Source: Polyodon spathula
Taxonomy: Eukaryota > Chordata > Actinopteri > Acipenseriformes > Polyodontidae
Direction of reading: 5' to 3'
DNA length: 64,000 nucleotides
NCBI RefSeq assembly: GCF_017654505.1
Contig: NW_024471559.1
Span: 1-64,000, forward strand
Below, one piece after another: positions 50,601-62,120 of the stretch. The stretch's first letter is position 1. The number at the start of each line of letters is the position of its first letter. The position numbers and the translations under genes were made by a program. The notes under the pieces were generated by a model, which worked only from the letters and a program-made list of their open reading frames with translations, searched no databases and was not told the origin of the DNA.

Positions 50601-51611
50601 TTGGAAAAAGTCCAGCAGGGTCAAGCGGATTAGTGATATGATTTCTGTTTATCAAACAAAGATCAGTGCAGCGGGGCAGATCAGTGCAGCGGGGCAGATC
50701 AGTCTTTTTTTCTTGAACTCACTGGAACATCGGGGCGTTGTGAACCCAGCTTGAAGAGACCAGAATCCGTTTAAAATAATAACAAGAAGGACTCACACAC
50801 TCACACTCACTCACTCACACACACACTCACACTCACACACACACACTCACTCACTCACTCACACTCACACTCACTCCCCTGGCGTGGCTCCTTCCAAACT
50901 AACCCCCTCCAGCTCCGGGCAGCTGAATTCCCAGGATCCGATCCTCTGGGAGAGTGGGAGAGAGAGAGCCAGAGCTTGGAGAAAAACACCTTCCCTTCCT
51001 CTCACGAGAATCAGCCCTGAGTGACAATAACTTCCTCAAGCCCGGACAGGCAGGCAGGCAGGGAGACAGGCAGGGACAGAGCCAGGCAGGGAGACAGGTA
51101 GGGAGACAGGCAGGGAGAGAGCCAGGCAGGGAGACAGACAGGGAGAGAGCCAGGTAGGGAGACAGGCAGGGAGACAGGCAGAGACAGAGCCAGGCAGGGA
51201 GACAGACAGGGAGACAGGCAGGGTCAGAGCCAGGCAGGCAGACAGGGAGACAGGGAGGGACAGAACAAGGGAGGCAGAAAACCAGGCAGGGAGACAGGCA
51301 GGGAGAGAGCCAGGCAGGGAGACAGGCAGGGAGAGAGCCAGGCAGGGAAAGAGACAGGCAGGCAGGGAGACAGGCAGGCAGGAAGACCGGCAGGGAGAGA
51401 GCCAGGCAGGGAGACAGGCAGGCAGGGAGAGAGCCAGGCAGGCAGGCAGGCAGGGACAGAGCCAGGCAGGCAGACAGCCAGGCAGGGAGACAGGCAGGGA
51501 GAGAGCCAGGCAGGCAGGTCTCAGTCTGCTGCAGCTGTGTTGTAACGATTGGTCTGTATCACACTAAACACAACGTCATCAACTAAGCGATCACTGACTC
51601 ACTGCAGCATA

Positions 51612-51651
<40 letters not shown>

Positions 51652-54600
51652 ATTCTATTTTTAAAACCCAGAGAGAAAACGAAAGGAGACCTTGCGGGCG
51701 GAGCAGTGAACCCCTCATAAACCGGGATTACCGTTTCAAGCAGAAGCCTCTGACGTGACTGCGGTTTGGGCCTTTTTTAAGAACAGAAGCAGGATTTCCT
51801 GGGAAAGAAGCTTTCATTGAAAAGGGCTGACAGACAGCTGCTTAAAACACAGACACTTACAAATACACACAAATACACACATACACAAATACAAATACAC
51901 ACTCAGACGCACACATACACACTCACACAGACGCACACACACCGAGACGCTCACACACGCACACATACACACACTCAGTAGTAATGTACCAGTGAGTCTA
52001 GCTGCACTCCTCCTCTCTGCTGGTGTCTCGTCACACGCCCTCCTGCTTCCTAATCATCCCACAGCTTGTTCCTGTGAGGGGCAGGGAGCGCAGGAACCAG
52101 CCTTCTCTTCTAGTTTCACCTCAATAATAACTCCGATGAAGGCACTGGAGCCCAAACGCTGCTCTGCTTGACTCGGTCTCTTCTAGTTTCACCTCAATAA
52201 TAACTCTGATGAAGGCACTGGAGCCCAAACGCTGGTCTGCTTGACTCAGTTCTCTTCTAGTTTCAATAATCACACTGATGAAGGCACTAGAGCCCAAACG
52301 CTGGTCTGCTTGACTCAGTTCAGTTTCAATAACTCTGATGAAGGCACTAGAACCCAAACGCTGGTCTGCTTGACTCAGTTCAGTTTCAATAACTCTGATG
52401 AAGGCACTAGAACCCAAACGCTGGTCTGCATGACTCAGTTCAGCTTCAGTAACTGATGCAAGTTGCCTCTCGTCTGGGACACACCTCGAAGTGGGAAGCC
52501 GGCAGCTGAAGCCAAGTTTCCATGGCCGGATTAATGAGAGAAGTCATGTCTGATCAGATCATCTGTGCAGCACAGTGTAGCTCTCTGACAGCGCGGGAGA
52601 GGAGCAGAGAAAGAGCTCTACTGGAGAGGAGAAACCCAAAGAGAGAGAGACAGAGAGACGGAGGCCTGCGAGGCAGGTCGTGTGTCTGTTGTTATGCTGG
52701 CCGGTTTGTTTTTGTGGTTGATGACGGATATCCAATGACACGTCGCTCTGACTCTGCCCCACCCAGTGTCTCAGAGCAGGAACACAGGCTCAGAGCTGCC
52801 CAGTCCTGCCTGGGCTTCACAGCACTCCTGTGCTCCTCCACTCCCACTGTGTGTTTACTCTCTCTCATAGACACAGCCTCAAACACACACACACACTGTG
52901 CATGTCCTGTGTGACTGGGGTAGACTGTATTAATCTTTTATACAGTCGTCTCCAATGCATTAACTACTGCCATTTCTCTGGAAACTCAGATGAACTTGTG
53001 GATGTTATTTTTGAAGTGTCACGCCCCCCTCGCTTCCAGCTCCAGATCCCACGCTTCCTGGAGCTCTGCTGTCCCCTGCTGGCCGTGCTGTGCACTGTTT
53101 GTGTTTCATGCCAGCCCTCCCTCCCCCTCTCTCTTTCTCTCTCTTTCTCTCTCTCTCTCTCTCTGTAGTAAAATCAGGCAGGCAGCTCTGCTGTAGTTCC
53201 AGACACTCAGCTTTCCCGTTTTAGAAATTATGACCAATAAAAAAAGCACAATTTATAGCCAGTCTGGTCCCTCCAGCCTCAGAGAAATTCCTGAACACTA
53301 AAGGAATGGAATCTCAGTCCTGCCCTGATCTTTCCACAGAGCTCCACTGCGCATTCCTTCACTAATTCAGTCATTATCACCGGCTCAGTCCTGCCCTGAT
53401 CTCTCCACAGCGCTCCACTGCGCATTCCTTCACTAATTCAGTCATTATCACCGGCTCAGTCCTGCCCTGATCTCTCCACAGCGCTCCACTGCGCATTCCT
53501 TCACTAATTCAGTCATTATCACCGGCTCAGTCCTGCCCTGATCTCTCCACAGAGCTCCACTGCGCATTCCTTCACTAATTCAGTCATTATCACCGGCTCA
53601 GTCCTGCCCTGATCTCTCCACAGCGCTCCACTGCGCATTCCTTCACTAATTCAGTCATTATCACCGGCTCAGTCCTGCCCTGATCTCTCCACAGCGCTCC
53701 ACTGCGCATTCCTTCACTAATTCAGTCATTATCACCGGCTCAGTCCTGCCCTGATCTCTCCACAGAGCTCCACTGCGCATTCCTTCACTAATTCAGTCAT
53801 TATCACCGGCTCAGTCCTGCCCTGATCTCTCCACAGAGCTCCACTGCGCATTCCTTCACTAATTCAGTCATTATCACCGGCTCAGTCCTGCCCTGATCTC
53901 TCCACAGAGCTCCACTGCGCATTCCTTCACTAATTCAGTCATTATCACCGGCTCAGTCCTGCCCTGATCTCTCCACAGAGCTCCACTGCGCATTCCTTCA
54001 CTAATTCAGTCATTATCACCGGCTCAGTCCTGCCCTGATCTCTCCACAGAGCTCCACTGCGCATTCCTTCACTAATTCAGTCATTATCACCGGCTCAGTC
54101 CTGCCCTGATCTCTCCACAGAGCTCCACTGCGCATTCCTTCACTAATTCAGTCATTATCACCGGCTCAGTCCTGCCCTGATCTCTCCACAGCGCTCCACT
54201 GCGCATTCCTTCACTAATTCAGTCATTATCACCGGCTCAGTCCTGCCCTGATCTCTCCACAGAGCTCCACTGCGCATTCCTTCACTAATTCAGTCATTAT
54301 CACCGGCTCAGTCCTGCCCTGATCTCTCCACAGCGCTCCACTGCGCATTCCTTCACTAATTCAGTCATTATCACCGGCTCAGTCCTGCCCTGATCTCTCC
54401 ACAGCGCTCCACTGCGCATTCCTTCACTAATTCAGTCATTATCACCGGCTCAGTCCTGCCCTGATCTCTCCACAGCGCTCCACTGCGCATTCCTTCACTA
54501 ATTCAGTCATTATCACCGGCTCAGTCCTGCCCTGATCTCTCCACAGAGCTCCACTGCGCATTCCTTCACTAATTCAGTCATTATCACCGGCTCAGTCCTG

Positions 54601-55430
54601 CCCTGATCTCTCCACAGCGCTCCACTGCGCATTCCTTCACTAATTCAGTCATTATCACCGGCTCAGTCCTGCCCTGATCTCTCCACAGCGCTCCACTGCG
54701 CATTCCTTCACTAATTCAGTCATTATCACCGGCTCAGTCCTGCCCTGATCTCTCCACAGAGCTCCACTGCGCATTCCTTCACTAATTCAGTCATTATCAC
54801 CGGCTCAGTCCTGCCCTGATCTCTCCACAGCGCTCCACTGCGCATTCCTTCACTAATTCAGTCATTATCACCGGCTCAGTCCTGCCCTGATCTCTCCACA
54901 GAGCTCCACTGCGCATTCCTTCACTAATTCAGTCATTATCACCGGCTCAGTCATCTCTCCACAGAGACAGGCTCAGTCCTGCCCTGATCTCTCCACAGAG
55001 CTCCACTGCGCATTCCTTCACTAATTCAGTCATTATCACCGGCTCAGTCCTGCCCTGATCTCTCCACAGAGCTCCACTGCGCATTCCTTCACTAATTCAG
55101 TCATTATCACCGGCTCAGTCCTGCCCTGATCTCTCCACAGACTGCGCATTCCTTCACTAATTCAGTCATTACACACAGACAGACAGACAGACACACAGAG
55201 AGACAGACAGTCAGACAGCGCAGTACTGCAGGGCAGTTTGACCCCCCAATTTGACCCCCTGTTGCATTGATTCCCGCTGGCTCTCAGAGCTCCGAGGCGT
55301 GGTGCTCTCTTACCCTGACTGCCCTCCGGCCCCCCACACAGTCCGGGTGCTGACAGGCCAGGAATCCCGCAGCAGGGGGGCTCTGCTCATCTGGAACACA
55401 AGGGGTTAATCCATTAGAAGAGAGCGAGGG

Positions 55431-55472
<42 letters not shown>

Positions 55473-57414
55473 TTCACAAGGCCAGTCTTTGTGTACAGGG
55501 ATAGGGGCGGGGCTCAGAGCAGACACAACAGGACTGGCTGGGGAGGAAATGCTTTTATCAGAAGGACAAGAAGTGTGAGAAAGAGGGAGAGAGAGGGAGA
55601 GAGAGAAGAGAGAGTTAGAGAGGGAGTGAGGAAAGAGGCAGAGTGAGTGAAGGAGTGAGAGGAGTCTCCTGCAGAGCTGTGATCTCTCTCCCCCTCTCAC
55701 TCTCCCTCCCAGTGCTCACAGCATAGCAGTTTTACCCAGTCTTGCTCAGGTGTATCTTATTAAACTCCCAGTGGAACAAGGAATGGATCAAACCGCTATG
55801 CAACGGGAGTCTTATTTCAACTCCTTCCCTGTTTACTGCACAGAGGGCATGGGCCACACTGCACAGTACTATAGGGGCTGGGGTATACTGTACAGGAGGG
55901 TGAATCACACTGTGCTCTTACTGTACTGTGCGGGACAATAGACCTCTGTGCATGACAGAGGCACTGCTGCATTCTAAACACTACCCACTGCCTAGCAACA
56001 AGCAAGAAGAGGAGGAGGAGAGGCAGGTCATTCTGAAGAATAATACAATCATACTCATATACAAACATGACAGCAAACACAGTGGAGCTGTGACTGACTG
56101 GAGAGAGAGAGAGAGAAACTTTGAGATGACAAGCAGACTGGACTGGCTGCATGGCCTCAGTGCTGTCTCAGCTGATCCGTCCCCCTCTCTCCCTCCCCCA
56201 GACTGGCTCACATCTCTCCCTCCCCCAGCAGTGCTGTCTCAGCTGATCCGTCCCCCTCACACTCTCTCCCTCCCCCAGCAGTGCTGTCTCAGCTGATCCG
56301 TCCCCCTCACACTCTCTCCCTCCCCCAGCAGTGCTGTCTCAGCTGATCCGTCCCCCTCACACTCTCTCCCTCCCCCAGCAGTGCTGTCTCAGCTGATCCG
56401 TCCCCCTCACACTCTCTCCCTCCCCCAGCAGTGCTGTCTCAGCTGATCCGTCCCCCTCACACTCTCTCCCTCCCCCAGCAGTGCTGTCTCAGCTGATCCG
56501 TCCCCCTCACACTCTCTCCCTCCCCCAGCAGTGCTGTCTCAGCTGATCCGTCCCCCTCACACTCTCTCCCTCCCCCAGCAGTGCTGTCTCAGCTGATCCG
56601 TCCCCCTCACACTCTCTCCCTCCCCCAGCAGTGCTGTCTCAGCTGATCCGTCCCCCTCCCTCCCCCAGCAGTGCTGTCTCAGCTGATCCGTCCCCCTCAC
56701 ACTCTCTCCCTCCCCCAGCAGTGCTGTCTCAGCTGATCCGTCCCCCTCACACTCTCTCCCTCCCCAGCCCTCCAGCAGTGCTGTCTCAGCTGATCCGTCC
56801 CCCTCACACTCTCTCCCTCCCCCAGCAGTGCTGTCTCAGCTGATCCGTCCCCCTCACACTCTCTCCCTCCCCCAGCAGTGCTGTCTCAGCTGATCCGTCC
56901 CCCTCACACTCTCTCCCTCCCCCAGCAGTGCTGTCTCAGCTGATCCGTCCCCCTCACACCCTCTCCCTCCCCCAGCTCTCTCCCTCCCCCAGTGCTGTCT
57001 CAGCTGATCCGCAGTGCTGTCTCAGCTGATCCGTCCCCCTCACACTCTCTCCCTCCCCCAGCAGTGCTGTCTCAGCTGATCCGTCCCCCCCCTCACACTC
57101 TCTCCCTCCCCCAGCAGTGCTGTCTCAGCTGATCTGTCCCCCTCACACTCTCTCCCTCCCCCAGCAGTGCTGTCTCAGCTGATCCGTCCCCTCACACTCT
57201 CTCCCTCCCCCAGCAGTGCTGTCTCAGCTGATCCGTCCCCTCACACTCTCTCCCTCCCCCAGCAGTGCAGTCTCAGCTGATCTGTACCTCTCAGGTCCTC
57301 ACTGATGTGCAGACTGGAGTCCCAGGAGTACTTCTCAAGAGGGGTGTACCCCCCCAGCTCCCCCAACTCCGTCTCCAGCTCGTACGCACCCCGCTTCTTC
57401 CAGTACAGGAACAT
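47676..57414 (-). CDS. plekhg5: PLEKHG5, N-terminal exons (3' part lost in the gap)
   Basis: Rho guanine-nucleotide exchange factor of the PLEKHG family, acting on RhoA at junctions and in neurons. Six exons assemble in frame: 57414-57288, 55390-55314, 49504-49360, 48591-48480, 48283-48223, 48134-48043, 47968-47832 count as one start exon plus six, with the next exon cut off at 47682. Order: a start exon, a Cys/His-rich region ([20 protein letters not shown]), a linker with [11 protein letters not shown], a basic stretch [10 protein letters not shown], the [14 protein letters not shown] block and the ubiquitin-like block [19 protein letters not shown] and [11 protein letters not shown]. All match the mammalian protein closely as I know it. 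The Dbl-homology and PH domains are not in the window. Human NOL9 is also the upstream neighbour. Confidence 0.93.
47832..47968 (-). CDS. plekhg5: PLEKHG5 ubiquitin-like exon
   Basis: Acceptor TTGTTTGCAG, donor GTAGTG. Encodes [19 protein letters not shown], then [19 protein letters not shown] and GHYLKIK, the strongest match to PLEKHG5 in the window. Confidence 0.95.
48043..48134 (-). CDS. plekhg5: PLEKHG5 exon before the ubiquitin-like block
   Basis: Acceptor CCCCTGCAG, donor GTGAGT. Encodes [19 protein letters not shown] and then [11 protein letters not shown], nearly identical to human. Confidence 0.95.
48223..48283 (-). CDS. plekhg5: PLEKHG5 basic linker exon
   Basis: Acceptor CCTCTGCAG, donor GTGAGT. 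Encodes [20 protein letters not shown], a probable nuclear-localisation-like or membrane-binding basic patch. It contains a run of nine A. Confidence 0.9.
48480..48591 (-). CDS. plekhg5: PLEKHG5 [11 protein letters not shown] exon
   Basis: Acceptor GTGGCTGCAG, donor GTAAGA. Encodes [18 protein letters not shown] followed by an acidic Glu/Asp/Gly run, as in human. Confidence 0.9.
48707..49308. repeat. 20-base minisatellite in PLEKHG5 intron
   Basis: About 30 copies of a unit like GAGCTGCTCTGCTTCCTATT with variants AT/TT and GG/TG. It ends about 50 bases from the Cys/His exon. Confidence 0.95.
49360..49504 (-). CDS. plekhg5: PLEKHG5 Cys/His-rich exon
   Basis: Acceptor CTCCCACAG, donor GTGAGA. 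Encodes [19 protein letters not shown], then ESCDSRCH and [15 protein letters not shown]. The CxxC/HxxxC spacing suggests metal binding. Compared with human it has a few extra residues (EQPGD) before the SMHYD block. Confidence 0.92.
49669..50547. repeat. 40-base minisatellite in PLEKHG5 intron
   Basis: About 22 copies of a 40-base unit made of GGTAAAGCACAGGGAAGCAT and TGTAAAGCACAGAGAGGTCT. Because 40 is not a multiple of three and has no stop, all three minus frames stay open for about 300 codons; this is not coding. Confidence 0.95.
50790..50875. repeat. (CACA/CTCA)n simple repeat
   Basis: Run of ACACACTCACTCAC-type words. Confidence 0.85.
51040..51520. repeat. CAGG/GACAGG-type simple repeat array
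   Basis: Runs of CAGGCAGGGAGACAGGCAGG and GAGAGCCAGGCAGG with no strict period. Confidence 0.9.
52113..52455. repeat. 60-base tandem repeat, about 5 copies
   Basis: The unit contains TGATGAAGGCACTAGA and CCCAAACGCTGGTCTGCTTG; early copies are longer (about 67). Confidence 0.9.
53313..55170. repeat. 71-base minisatellite in PLEKHG5 intron
   Basis: About 26 near-identical copies of a 71-base unit with CTCAGTCCTGCCCTGATCTC and CACTAATTCAGTCATTATCA. One position alternates CAGCGC/CAGAGC. It breaks down near 54950 and 55140. Confidence 0.97.
55314..55390 (-). CDS. plekhg5: PLEKHG5 exon with DEQSP and CQHPDC
   Basis: Acceptor TTGTGTTCCAG, donor GTAAGA. Encodes [18 protein letters not shown] and GGRRAVR, corresponding to the start of the human Cys/His-rich part. 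Confidence 0.85.
55436..55464. repeat. (GA)n microsatellite
   Basis: Pure GA run followed by related purine sequence to about 55640. Confidence 0.85.
56155..57275. repeat. 50-base minisatellite abutting a PLEKHG5 donor
   Basis: About 22 copies of a 50-base unit containing CAGCAGTGCTGTCTCAGCTG and TCCCCCTCACACTCTCTCCC. The last copy runs into the splice donor at 57287. Confidence 0.95.
57288..57414 (-). CDS. plekhg5: PLEKHG5 first visible coding exon
   Basis: Encodes [20 protein letters not shown] and then [20 protein letters not shown]. It ends one base into a codon at donor GTACAG, and that phase fits the next exon (GAT). The 50-base minisatellite begins right after the donor. I do not recall this N-terminus from the human isoforms I know, so it may be an alternative first exon; an acceptor-like CTGAG just before the ATG leaves room for an upstream extension. 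Confidence 0.65.
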
Positions 57415-58310
57415 GCTCAGGGGTCACCCCCACGAAATAAATAAATGAATAAATGAATAACTCCTTCTAAGAGAACATTGCTTTCTCTTCCTTCCTTCCG
57501 TTTTTCCTTTTTTCTTCTTCCTTCAATTCTTCTCTTCCACCTTCCTTTTCCTGCTCTTCTTCCTTCGTTATTCCTCCTCTGTCATGCTGCCCCTCTGCTC
57601 CTAACCCTCATTATTAAAAATAACAAATCAAGATAATTTTTTAATGTGTTTTAAAAATATCTGATGAAGCAAAGTCCTGGTTCTGGTCCTGGTCCTGGTT
57701 CCTCTCACATGAAGTCCAGCTCAGACCCCTCGATGGCTTACTGTCTCTTCTGGCTTAGAAAACTAAACACAAACAAGCCTCGCTTCAAACTCTCCTGCGA
57801 TCACACGCTGTCCTTCTGCCTGAAAGCCAGATCTTGCCCTGGGTTTGAAAGACAGGCAGCAGCCCCTGAAATAGAGGGGGGCAGGGGGCTCCGTCAGTGT
57901 GGACAAGCAGTGTATTCATGCCGTGGAGAAGTGCATGCTGGGACGGCACAGGGACTGACCAATGGTGTGAGAGTGGCCGGTACAAAGCCTCCTTCTCAAT
58001 TCACTCCTACAGGAAAATAAATCGCCCTGAACTGAGCTTGTTAGCTAGACACACTGGGGCTGATCAAGCTGGCAGTAAAACCTGGACTGGGTAACACTGC
58101 TGTGCAATAGGAGTCTGATTACCAGCTCTGTAATAAGAAGAATGACAATAATGATAATAATGATAATTTAATTCCACGATCCTGAGAAATATCCCAGTAA
58201 GATCCCAGTAAGCGCATCACAAAGGTATTTTGGATTGAAATCGTGACCCTGAAGCCACGTGATGAGCACGGCACAGTGAGGGAGGAGCTTGAGATGACAA
58301 CACGAGGACT
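57415..58310. other. Stretch between PLEKHG5 and the 46-base array
   Basis: It may contain the PLEKHG5 5' UTR or promoter. It holds a CT-rich tract (57470-57590) and a MITE-like half near 58030-58115. No exon recognised. Confidence 0.4.
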
Positions 58311-58314
58311 GTAC

Positions 58315-58840
58315 AGCCTGCCTGAGCCCTTTATAAAACACAGCAGAGACCTGACTGTGCAGCCTGCCCGAGCCCTTTATAAAACACAGCAGAGACCTGA
58401 CTGTGCAGCCTGCCTGAGCCCTTTATAAAACACAGCAGAGACCTGACTGCCCCCTGCAGCCTGCCCGAGATAAAACACAGCAGAGACCTGACTGTGCAGC
58501 CTGCCCGAGCCCTTTATAAAACACAGCAGAGACCTGACTGTGCAGCCTGCCTGAGTTTATAAAACACAGATGACCTGACTGTGCAGCCTGCCCGAACACA
58601 CACAAGTCTTTAATAAAGCAATGAATCAGTTTCCCATGCGTCAGCCCTATTGAAATAACACAATAGCCTGCCTGAGCCTTTATAAAACACAGCAGAGACC
58701 TGACTGTGCACTAACACAGCAGAGACCTGACTGTGCAGCCTGCCCGAGACCTTTATAAAACACAGCAGAGACCTGACCCCAAGACCGGCCGTTCACAGCA
58801 GCCTGACTGTGCAGCCTGCCCGTAGAACTTTATAAAACAC
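58315..58840. repeat. 46-base tandem repeat, broken copies
   Basis: About ten full or partial copies of a unit with CCCTTTATAAAACACAGCAG and AGACCTGACTGTGCAGCCTG, interrupted by unique sequence at 58600-58670. Confidence 0.9.
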
Positions 58841-59157
58841 AGCAGGGCGCCAGTGAGTCAGTCACGCATTTATACAACGACTCGCCCGCCCTCAGGTGGA
58901 CAGAAGTGTGAACTGCAGGCTCCACAGTGCACACTGCGTGCAGGATTACCGCCAGCCCAGAGGCAGGAGACACGAACAGTTTAATAACGCGACGCGCTTA
59001 ACACACTGCAGGGCCTCCTGCCATCACTCAATCACACCCGGTGCTGAACTCAGAAATACTAAAACAAACTTCAACATGCATATTTTAATTGTCATTTAAC
59101 ACATTTCAGGCACAGTGGCAGCGTTCTGGAAACAGGAAGTGACACGCTAGAATGTAC

Positions 59158-59168
59158 TTTATTTTATT
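59158..59168 (-). terminator. nol9: Probable NOL9 polyadenylation signals
   Basis: Two overlapping AATAAA words on the minus strand, about 830 bases past the stop. This would put the hexamer minisatellite inside the 3' UTR. Confidence 0.5.
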
Positions 59169-59519
59169 GTTTGGCCTCATGAGATCCCTATTAACTGATG
59201 GTCCCATAAACTGGCTGAGAGACAGGCTTCAGTGTATCACAGAGCAGCACCTGTGAGGAACTCATTGTAACAGAACACAGCTCAGTGTGGTCAGCGATGT
59301 GCTGGAACTGAGCAAAGGGAACGGGCATGGACTGAAAAAAAGAGACACAGACAGAGAGAGAGAGTTTTGTCGATCTCGTCTTGTGCTTGCAAACTCTTAA
59401 GCATGTTTCAGATTCCTGCAAAAATTAGCATTTTTTAAATTCAGTCTTAAAACAGATTCCTCCTCCTCCTCGTGTTGTTTTTAAACACGCAGTGCGTTCT
59501 GACTGCGAGGCCGTCTGTC

Positions 59520-59995
59520 CAGGGCGCTGGCTCTGCTTGTGACTCTGATTCTGCTTGTGGTTCTGGTTCTGCTTGTGGCTCTGGTTCTAGTTCTTGCTCT
59601 GCTTGTGGTTCTTGCTCTGCTTGTGGCTCTGGTTCTAGTTCTGGCTCTGCCTGTGGCTCTGGTTCTAGTTCTGGCTCTGCCTGTGGCTCTGGTTCTAGTT
59701 CTGGCTCTGCCTGTGGCTCTGGTTCTGGTTCTGGTTCTAGTTCTTGCTCTGCTTGTGGTTCTTGCTCTGCTTGTGGCTCTGGTTCTAGTTCTGGCTCTGC
59801 CTGTGGCTCTGGTTCTAGTTCTTGCTCTGCCTGTGGCTCTGGTTCTGGCTCTGGTTCTAGTTCTTGCTCTGCTTGTGGCTCTGGTTCTGGTTCTGGTTGT
59901 GGCTCTGGTTCTAGTTTTTGCTCTGCTTGTGGTTCTTTTTCTGCTTGTGGTTCTGGTTCTTGCTCTGGTTCTTGTTGTGGTTCTGGTCGGCTCGG
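59520..59995. repeat. Hexamer-based minisatellite in NOL9 3' UTR
   Basis: Runs of GGCTCTGGTTCTAGTTCTGG and GCTCTGCCTGTGGCTCTGG that end within two bases of the stop codon. A 228-codon Ser/Gly/Cys frame on the plus strand is only a product of the repeat. Confidence 0.93.
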
Positions 59996-59996
59996 C

Positions 59997-60128
59997 TCAG
60001 TTCTTCCAGCTCGGGGCTCCCAGGTGCTCCCGTCTCTTCAGGTTCTTCCTCTTCTTCAGCTTCCCGGCTCCGAAGATTTCGAAGCAGTATTCGGACGTGA
60101 GGTAGGGGCGCTCTCCCTCGATCCCAGC
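59997..60128 (-). CDS. nol9: NOL9 last coding exon
   Basis: Acceptor TGATATTCCAG. Encodes [20 protein letters not shown] and a basic tail [13 protein letters not shown], likely nucleolar-targeting, ending at TGA (59997-59999). Confidence 0.92.
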   Translation of the reverse strand, partial: AGIEGERPYLTSEYCFEIFGAGKLKKRKNLKRREHLGAPSWKN

Positions 60129-62089
60129 CTGGAATATCAGGAGGGAATCAATGAATGAAGGGAAGAGTCTGGACTGAATCACACCCAGAACTTCAAACAG
60201 AGGAACCTGAGCAGAATACAGAGATACTCAAAACACACGTGAATTCAAGGCGTGGCCGTGCTACTCTCCAATGGGCACAAAAACAGAATTTTAAATATAC
60301 AGGCGGACAAAAAAAATCAAATAATAATAAAAAAATAATAGTGATAATAATTATAATAATAATAAATAATAATAATATACAGAGCTAAAGATTTCCTTCC
60401 CAAAACATCCGGAAATAAATGATTATGACACAATATTATACATGTGCTCCTGTGTGTGTGTGTCTCAGTGTGCGTCAGTGTGTGCGTGTCGGTGATCAGA
60501 GCTCCACTGGGCCCCTTGGCTCCTCCTCCTCTCACCTGGTTCCTGAAGAGGTCCTGGGGCAGGGCCACACTCCCGACCAGCATGCAGTTCACCTGCTTCA
60601 GCCGCTCCGCACTCAGAGGAGTCACGATGAAATACAGCCCCCGCGCAACATCCACCCCGCGCAGCACCCCTGCAGACAGACTCAAAGCTAATGCAGCTGC
60701 ACAAGCAGACAGACACACAGACAGAGACTCACCGAATCCGAGGCAGTCACAGACAGACACACACCGAATCCGAGACAGTCACAGACAGACACACAGACAG
60801 AGACTCACCGACTCCGAGACAGTCACAGACAGACACACACAGTGTGTGTCACGTGACAGTGCAGTGTGAGTGTGTGTGAATCCGAGTGTGTGTGTGTGTG
60901 TCAGACAGTGTGTGTGTGCGTCTGTCACAGTCAGACAGTGTTTGTGTGAATGCGGGACAGTCACAGTCTGTGTGTCCGTGTGTCACAGTGTTTGTGTCCG
61001 TGTGCGTCTGCAGTGTGTGTGTGAATCCGTCACAGTGTGTGTGTGTGCAGACAGTGTCACTGAATCAGTCACAGACGGTGTGTGTGTGTGAGGACGTGAG
61101 ACAGTCACAGACAGACAGAGTCACCATTTGTGTGTGTGTCAGTGTTTGTGTGAGACTCACCGTGTGTGTGTGTCAGTGTTTGTGTTGTGACGCCCGCACG
61201 CGGTCGTGTGTCACAGACAGACAGAGACTCAATGTGTGTGTGTGTCCGTGTGTCACAGACAGACAGTGTGTCCGTGACAGTCACAGTGTGTGTGTGTGTG
61301 TGTAAGTGTTTGTGTGTGCGTGTGTGTGTGTGTGTCTGTTTGTGTGTGACAGACAGACAGCAGACAGAGACTCACCGAATGTGTGACAGTGTCACAGACA
61401 GACAGTCACAGACAGACAGAGACAGTCACAGACAGACAGACAGAGACTCACCGAATCCGAGACAGTCACAGACAGACAGAGTGACCGACACTCACACAAA
61501 CAGACAGTCACAGACGTCGAGACTCACCGACCTGTCGTCAACCGAGAGACCGCACTAGTCTCACGCCACCAGTCCGTGTCCGTGACAGTGTGACAGTGTT
61601 TGACAGTGCGGGCGTGCGTCACCGTGTGTGTGTGTGTCAGAGAGACAGTGTGTGTCAGTGTGTGTGTGTCGACAGAGACAGTGTGTGTGACTCACCACAC
61701 GAGACAGAGACTCACAGACCGAATCCCGTCTTCTGCACACAAGACAGTACAAACAGACTGAGTGGGAATCAGAGACAGTCAACAGACACAGAGACTCCGA
61801 ACCGAGACCCACAGTTCACAGACGTGAATCTGAATCCGCGAGGACAGACAGCACGAATCCGAGACAGTCACAGACAGACAGAGACTCACCGAATCCGAGA
61901 CAGTCACCAGACACTCCCGACCAGCATGCAGTTCACCTGCTTCAGCCAGCTCCAGACAGACAGAGGAGTCACGATGAAATACAGACAGTCGCGCAACAGA
62001 CACCCCGCGCAGCACCCCTGGGGACAGACAGACAGACAGCTTAGACAGACAGACAGACAGCCACGAAGACAGACAGACAGACAGACAGG

Positions 62090-62120
<31 letters not shown>

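Noticed and set aside
49593..50655. Three overlapping minus-strand frames of 300-343 codons
   Set aside because: They come from a 40-base stop-free repeat read in all three frames; no initiation, splice or family evidence.
48707..57275. CRISPR-like look of evenly spaced repeats
   Set aside because: The units are contiguous repeats without unique spacers, in a vertebrate gene; these are minisatellites.
59472..60158. 228-codon Ser/Gly/Cys plus-strand frame and 188-codon Leu/Val frame
   Set aside because: Both are products of the hexamer repeat and lie antisense to the NOL9 3' end.
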